A DNA stretch of 64,000 nt from Pseudomonas xantholysinigenes. GTDB taxonomy: Bacteria > Pseudomonadota > Gammaproteobacteria > Pseudomonadales > Pseudomonadaceae. A program made the position numbers and the translations under genes. The notes beneath the pieces were generated by a model. It was not told the origin of the DNA. It ran no database searches and saw only the letters and a program-made list of their open reading frames with translations. Shown here in pieces: positions 61,755 to 64,000 of the stretch; position 1 is the stretch's first letter; each line of letters starts with the position of its first letter. The DNA lies in assembly GCF_014268885.2 (NCBI RefSeq), contig NZ_CP077095.1, positions 4,061,001 through 4,125,000 on the forward strand, written 5' to 3'.

Positions 61755-63524
61755 GTGTCCCGCACAACTCCCCCCACCCGTACATCCACCGACTGGGCCG
61801 CCCTCGGCTGGCTTCTGCTGTTTTTCTGGTATTTCTCCGGCGTCACCCAAGCCCTGCTGATGCTCAGCGGCACCACCGGCTTCGCCGGCTTTCGCGATGC
61901 CTTCTTCCTCAGCAGCCTGTGGCTGGCCCCGGTATTGCTGCTACCACGCCTGACCCGCCCCCTGGCCGCGCTGATCGGCCTGGTGCTGTGGGCCTGCTCA
62001 CTGGTCGGCCTCAGCTACTTCGGCATCTACCACCAGGAATTCTCGCAAAGCGTCATCTTCGTGATGTTCGAATCCAACACCGCCGAAGCCGGGGAATACT
62101 TCAGCCAGTACTTCAGCGTCTGGCTATGCCTGGCACTGCTGCTCTACAGCCTGGTCGCCGTACTCCTGTGGAAACGCCTGCGCCCGGTCAGCCTGCCCCT
62201 GTACAGCCGCATCCCACTGGCCCTGCTGCTGGTGACCGCGACCCTGGGCTACCCCTTCTACAAACAGATGGTCTCCCAGCAACGCAGCTTCGCCGAAGCC
62301 CAGGAAAAGGTCGAACAACGCATGGCCGCGGCAGTGCCCTGGCAACTGCTGGTCGGCTACCGGCAATACCGCGAGCAGCTCGACAACATGCAGGCATTGC
62401 TGAACCAGAACGCCGCCCTGCCACCACTGCAGAACCTCAAGGACAACAGCGGCGACGCACCACGCACCCTGGTGCTGGTACTCGGCGAATCCACCACCCG
62501 CGAGCACATGCACCTGTATGGCTATGGCCGCGATACCACGCCAAACCTCGATGCCCTCGCCGCCCGCGACAACAGCCTGACCGTGTTTCGCAATGTCGTG
62601 TCGCCACGCCCGTACACCATCGAAGTCATGCAGCAGATCCTCACTTTCGGCGACGAGCAGCACCCTGACCGCTTCCTCACCGACCCGTCGCTGATCAACC
62701 TGATGAAACAGGCCGGCTACAAGACGTTCTGGATCACCAACCAACAGACCATGACCAAGCGCAACACCATGCTCACCACCTTCTCCCAGCAGACGGACGT
62801 GCCGGTGTACCTGAACAACCAGCGCAGCCAGAACGCCAGCCAGTTCGACAGCGTGGTGCTCGAGCCCTTCGACAAGGCGCTGCGCGACCCGGCGCAGAAG
62901 AAGCTGATCATCGTTCACCTGCTCGGCACCCACATGGATTACCGCTACCGCTACCCGGCGCAGTTCGAGCACTTCAAGGACAACGTCGGCGCGCCGGCGG
63001 CCCTGTCGCCCGACCAGGTGGAAACCTACAACTTCTACGACAACGCGGTGCGCTACAACGACTTTATCGTCTCGGACCTGATCAAGCGCTATTCGGCCAC
63101 CACGCCGAACGGCTTCCTGCTCTACCTCTCCGACCATGGCGAGGATGTCTACAGCTCCGGCAAGCATGACCGCCTGGGGCGCAACGAGGCCGACCCGACC
63201 CGGCCGATGTACACCATCCCCTTCCTGCTGTGGACCTCGCCCAGCTGGCAAGCGGCCCACCCTCGCGATTTGCAGGCCATGGCCAACCGCCCCTACAGCA
63301 GCGCGCACCTGATCCACACCTTGTCCGACCTGGCAGGCCTGAGCTACGACCACTTCGAGCCCGCCAAGAGCCTGGTCAGCCCGCAATTCAGCGCCAGCCC
63401 GCGCTGGATCGGTGACCCGTACGCAAAGAACGGGCTGCACGAATTCGACAAGCTGCCCGGCGCCAACGCTGACAAGGAACAACGCACCGCCAGCAGCGAT
63501 GTCGCTCGCCCCGGCGAAGGCTGA
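61755..63524 (+). CDS. Phosphoethanolamine transferase (CptA-like)
   Basis: A 589-residue inner-membrane pEtN transferase. About five N-terminal helices reach to about residue 170, then a periplasmic sulfatase-fold domain: 'LVLVLGESTTREHMHLYGYGRDTTPNLD' (metal Glu), 'SPRPYTIEVMQQILTF' (the Thr), 'VHLLGTHMDYRYRYP' and 'LYLSDHGEDVYSSGKHDRLG'. CptA modifies heptose in the lipopolysaccharide core. The start is GTG at 61755 ('SRTTPPTRTSTDWAALGW'), with no nearby ATG. A terminator follows at 63554. Confidence 0.9.
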   Translation: MSRTTPPTRTSTDWAALGWLLLFFWYFSGVTQALLMLSGTTGFAGFRDAFFLSSLWLAPVLLLPRLTRPLAALIGLVLWACSLVGLSYFGIYHQEFSQSVIFVMFESNTAEAGEYFSQYFSVWLCLALLLYSLVAVLLWKRLRPVSLPLYSRIPLALLLVTATLGYPFYKQMVSQQRSFAEAQEKVEQRMAAAVPWQLLVGYRQYREQLDNMQALLNQNAALPPLQNLKDNSGDAPRTLVLVLGESTTREHMHLYGYGRDTTPNLDALAARDNSLTVFRNVVSPRPYTIEVMQQILTFGDEQHPDRFLTDPSLINLMKQAGYKTFWITNQQTMTKRNTMLTTFSQQTDVPVYLNNQRSQNASQFDSVVLEPFDKALRDPAQKKLIIVHLLGTHMDYRYRYPAQFEHFKDNVGAPAALSPDQVETYNFYDNAVRYNDFIVSDLIKRYSATTPNGFLLYLSDHGEDVYSSGKHDRLGRNEADPTRPMYTIPFLLWTSPSWQAAHPRDLQAMANRPYSSAHLIHTLSDLAGLSYDHFEPAKSLVSPQFSASPRWIGDPYAKNGLHEFDKLPGANADKEQRTASSDVARPGEG

Positions 63525-63553
63525 AACCGCCCCTCTCCCCCCAACCCCCCTGC

Positions 63554-63588
63554 AGCCGATACCTGGACATCCAGGTATCGGCTTTTTT
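63554..63588 (+). terminator. Rho-independent terminator of cptA-like gene
   Basis: AGCCGATACCTGG-ACAT-CCAGGTATCGGCT and six T: a 13-bp perfect stem, 29 bases after the stop. Confidence 0.93.
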
Positions 63589-63768
63589 ATGCAGCGCATT
63601 GAAGGATGATTTTTTTTCTGGCAATGCAAATACGCCGTACTCATGCCACTACAAATAGACGAAGACAATCGTCATTGTGCATCGACACCCACCTATAAAA
63701 ACGGCGAACAAAAGAAAGAATCAACGTCAAAAGGCACTTTTGCCACAGTTCCAACCTATCAAAATGAC

Positions 63769-63798
63769 GAATGATGTCATTCCAAAAGGGAATGATGT
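63769..63798. promoter_or_regulatory. Paired GAATGATGT sites, candidate operator
   Basis: GAATGA-TG-TCATTC (63769-63782) is a perfect palindrome, and GAATGATGT occurs again at 63790. The start-to-start distance is 21 bases (two helical turns). It lies about 200 bases before the possible gene start at 63997. Confidence 0.45.
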
Positions 63799-64000
63799 AA
63801 CGAGTAATGCTCGTTTGTTCCCCGCGCCTTTCAAGGCCAATACTGATTTCCATCAATGCAATCGTGACCGCCATGGCCGTGGAGCAGCCATCGGCCAACG
63901 TGCGTCCGCGCACGCGCTGTGCGTCGCTACAACTGCAAGTGGAAGGAACACAACAAGAACAACAACTCACTTGAATGCAGATCAAATAGGTTGCCCATGA

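Larger units (their letters stand above)
63525..63996. other. Untranslated stretch up to a possible gene start at 63997
   Basis: AT-richer than the rest. It contains the cptA terminator, the paired GAATGATGT sites at 63769-63798, and ends in a possible ATG at 63997 that runs off the window. The two ORFs crossing it lack codon bias and recognisable motifs, so I do not call them genes. Confidence 0.55.

Noticed and set aside
63641..63985. 114-residue minus-strand ORF and the 107-residue plus-strand ORF over it
   Set aside because: Odd composition, no ribosome site and no motif; more likely a leader of the next gene.

Overview
The window looks like chromosomal DNA from a Pseudomonas of the P. 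putida group. The evidence is high GC, many 'TTCGCGGG..CCCGCTCCCACAGG' REP palindromes, a XenA-type reductase recognisable almost residue for residue, and the block mcpU-like / puuP-like permease / YdgA family / nadA / M48 protease / tusA-like / perM-like / bcp / gcvR / dapA / bamC / MBL / purC / tRNA-Ser, which is an arrangement I associate with that group. Nearly all of it is ordinary core genome.

Layout. 0-6 kb: VWA protein, then a 5-oxoprolinase operon (MFS transporter-pxpA-pxpB-pxpC) divergent from a LysR regulator. 6-12 kb: DUF2937, glutamine amidotransferase, a membrane protein, oligopeptidase B, a cNMP-binding protein, YajD nuclease and a TrmH-family methyltransferase. 12.1-14.5 kb: large repeat element A, carrying an IS3-family insertion and a MITE. 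14.6-24.5 kb: housekeeping and conserved hypothetical genes (M61-like pseudoenzyme, YcgN, nitroreductase, 2-hydroxyacid dehydrogenase, YcgL-rnd, EptA, CHMI-like, YdcH, and a PLP enzyme with an Lrp regulator). 24.6-30 kb: molybdenum block (FdhF/YdeP oxidoreductase, moaA, bestrophin, moaB). 30-38.6 kb: LysR, then a complete trans-4-hydroxy-L-proline catabolic cluster (AraC/PAS regulator, permease, epimerase, deaminase, semialdehyde dehydrogenase, D-hydroxyproline dehydrogenase). 38.6-44.5 kb: xenA with a divergent ArsR regulator, mqo, a small YhfL-like lipoprotein, three orphan genes and tRNA-Ser(CGA). 44.5-59.3 kb: the conserved block above. 59.3-61.6 kb: element B, with a second IS copy. 61.7-63.5 kb: CptA-type phosphoethanolamine transferase, then an AT-richer untranslated stretch to the end.

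The most unusual structure is the repeat family at 12.1-14.5 and 59.3-61.6 kb. Without its insertions each element is a roughly 0.75-kb nested inverted repeat. Each has hexanucleotide arrays at both bases (GCCGTT/AACAGC in A, GATCTT/AAGATC in B), a (GACTTT)n array at the apex (4 units in A, 6 in B), and arms made of strings of small hairpins. In both elements the same IS3-family element has inserted at exactly the same base of the same small hairpin, in opposite orientation, with the 3-bp duplication CGT. In element A the mirror-image hairpin of the other arm carries a 210-bp MITE with perfect 16-bp terminal repeats and a 9-bp duplication; element B supplies the empty site. I do not know a described function for this family.

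Limits: all functions come from reading motifs and remembered family features. No database search, folding or alignment program was run.
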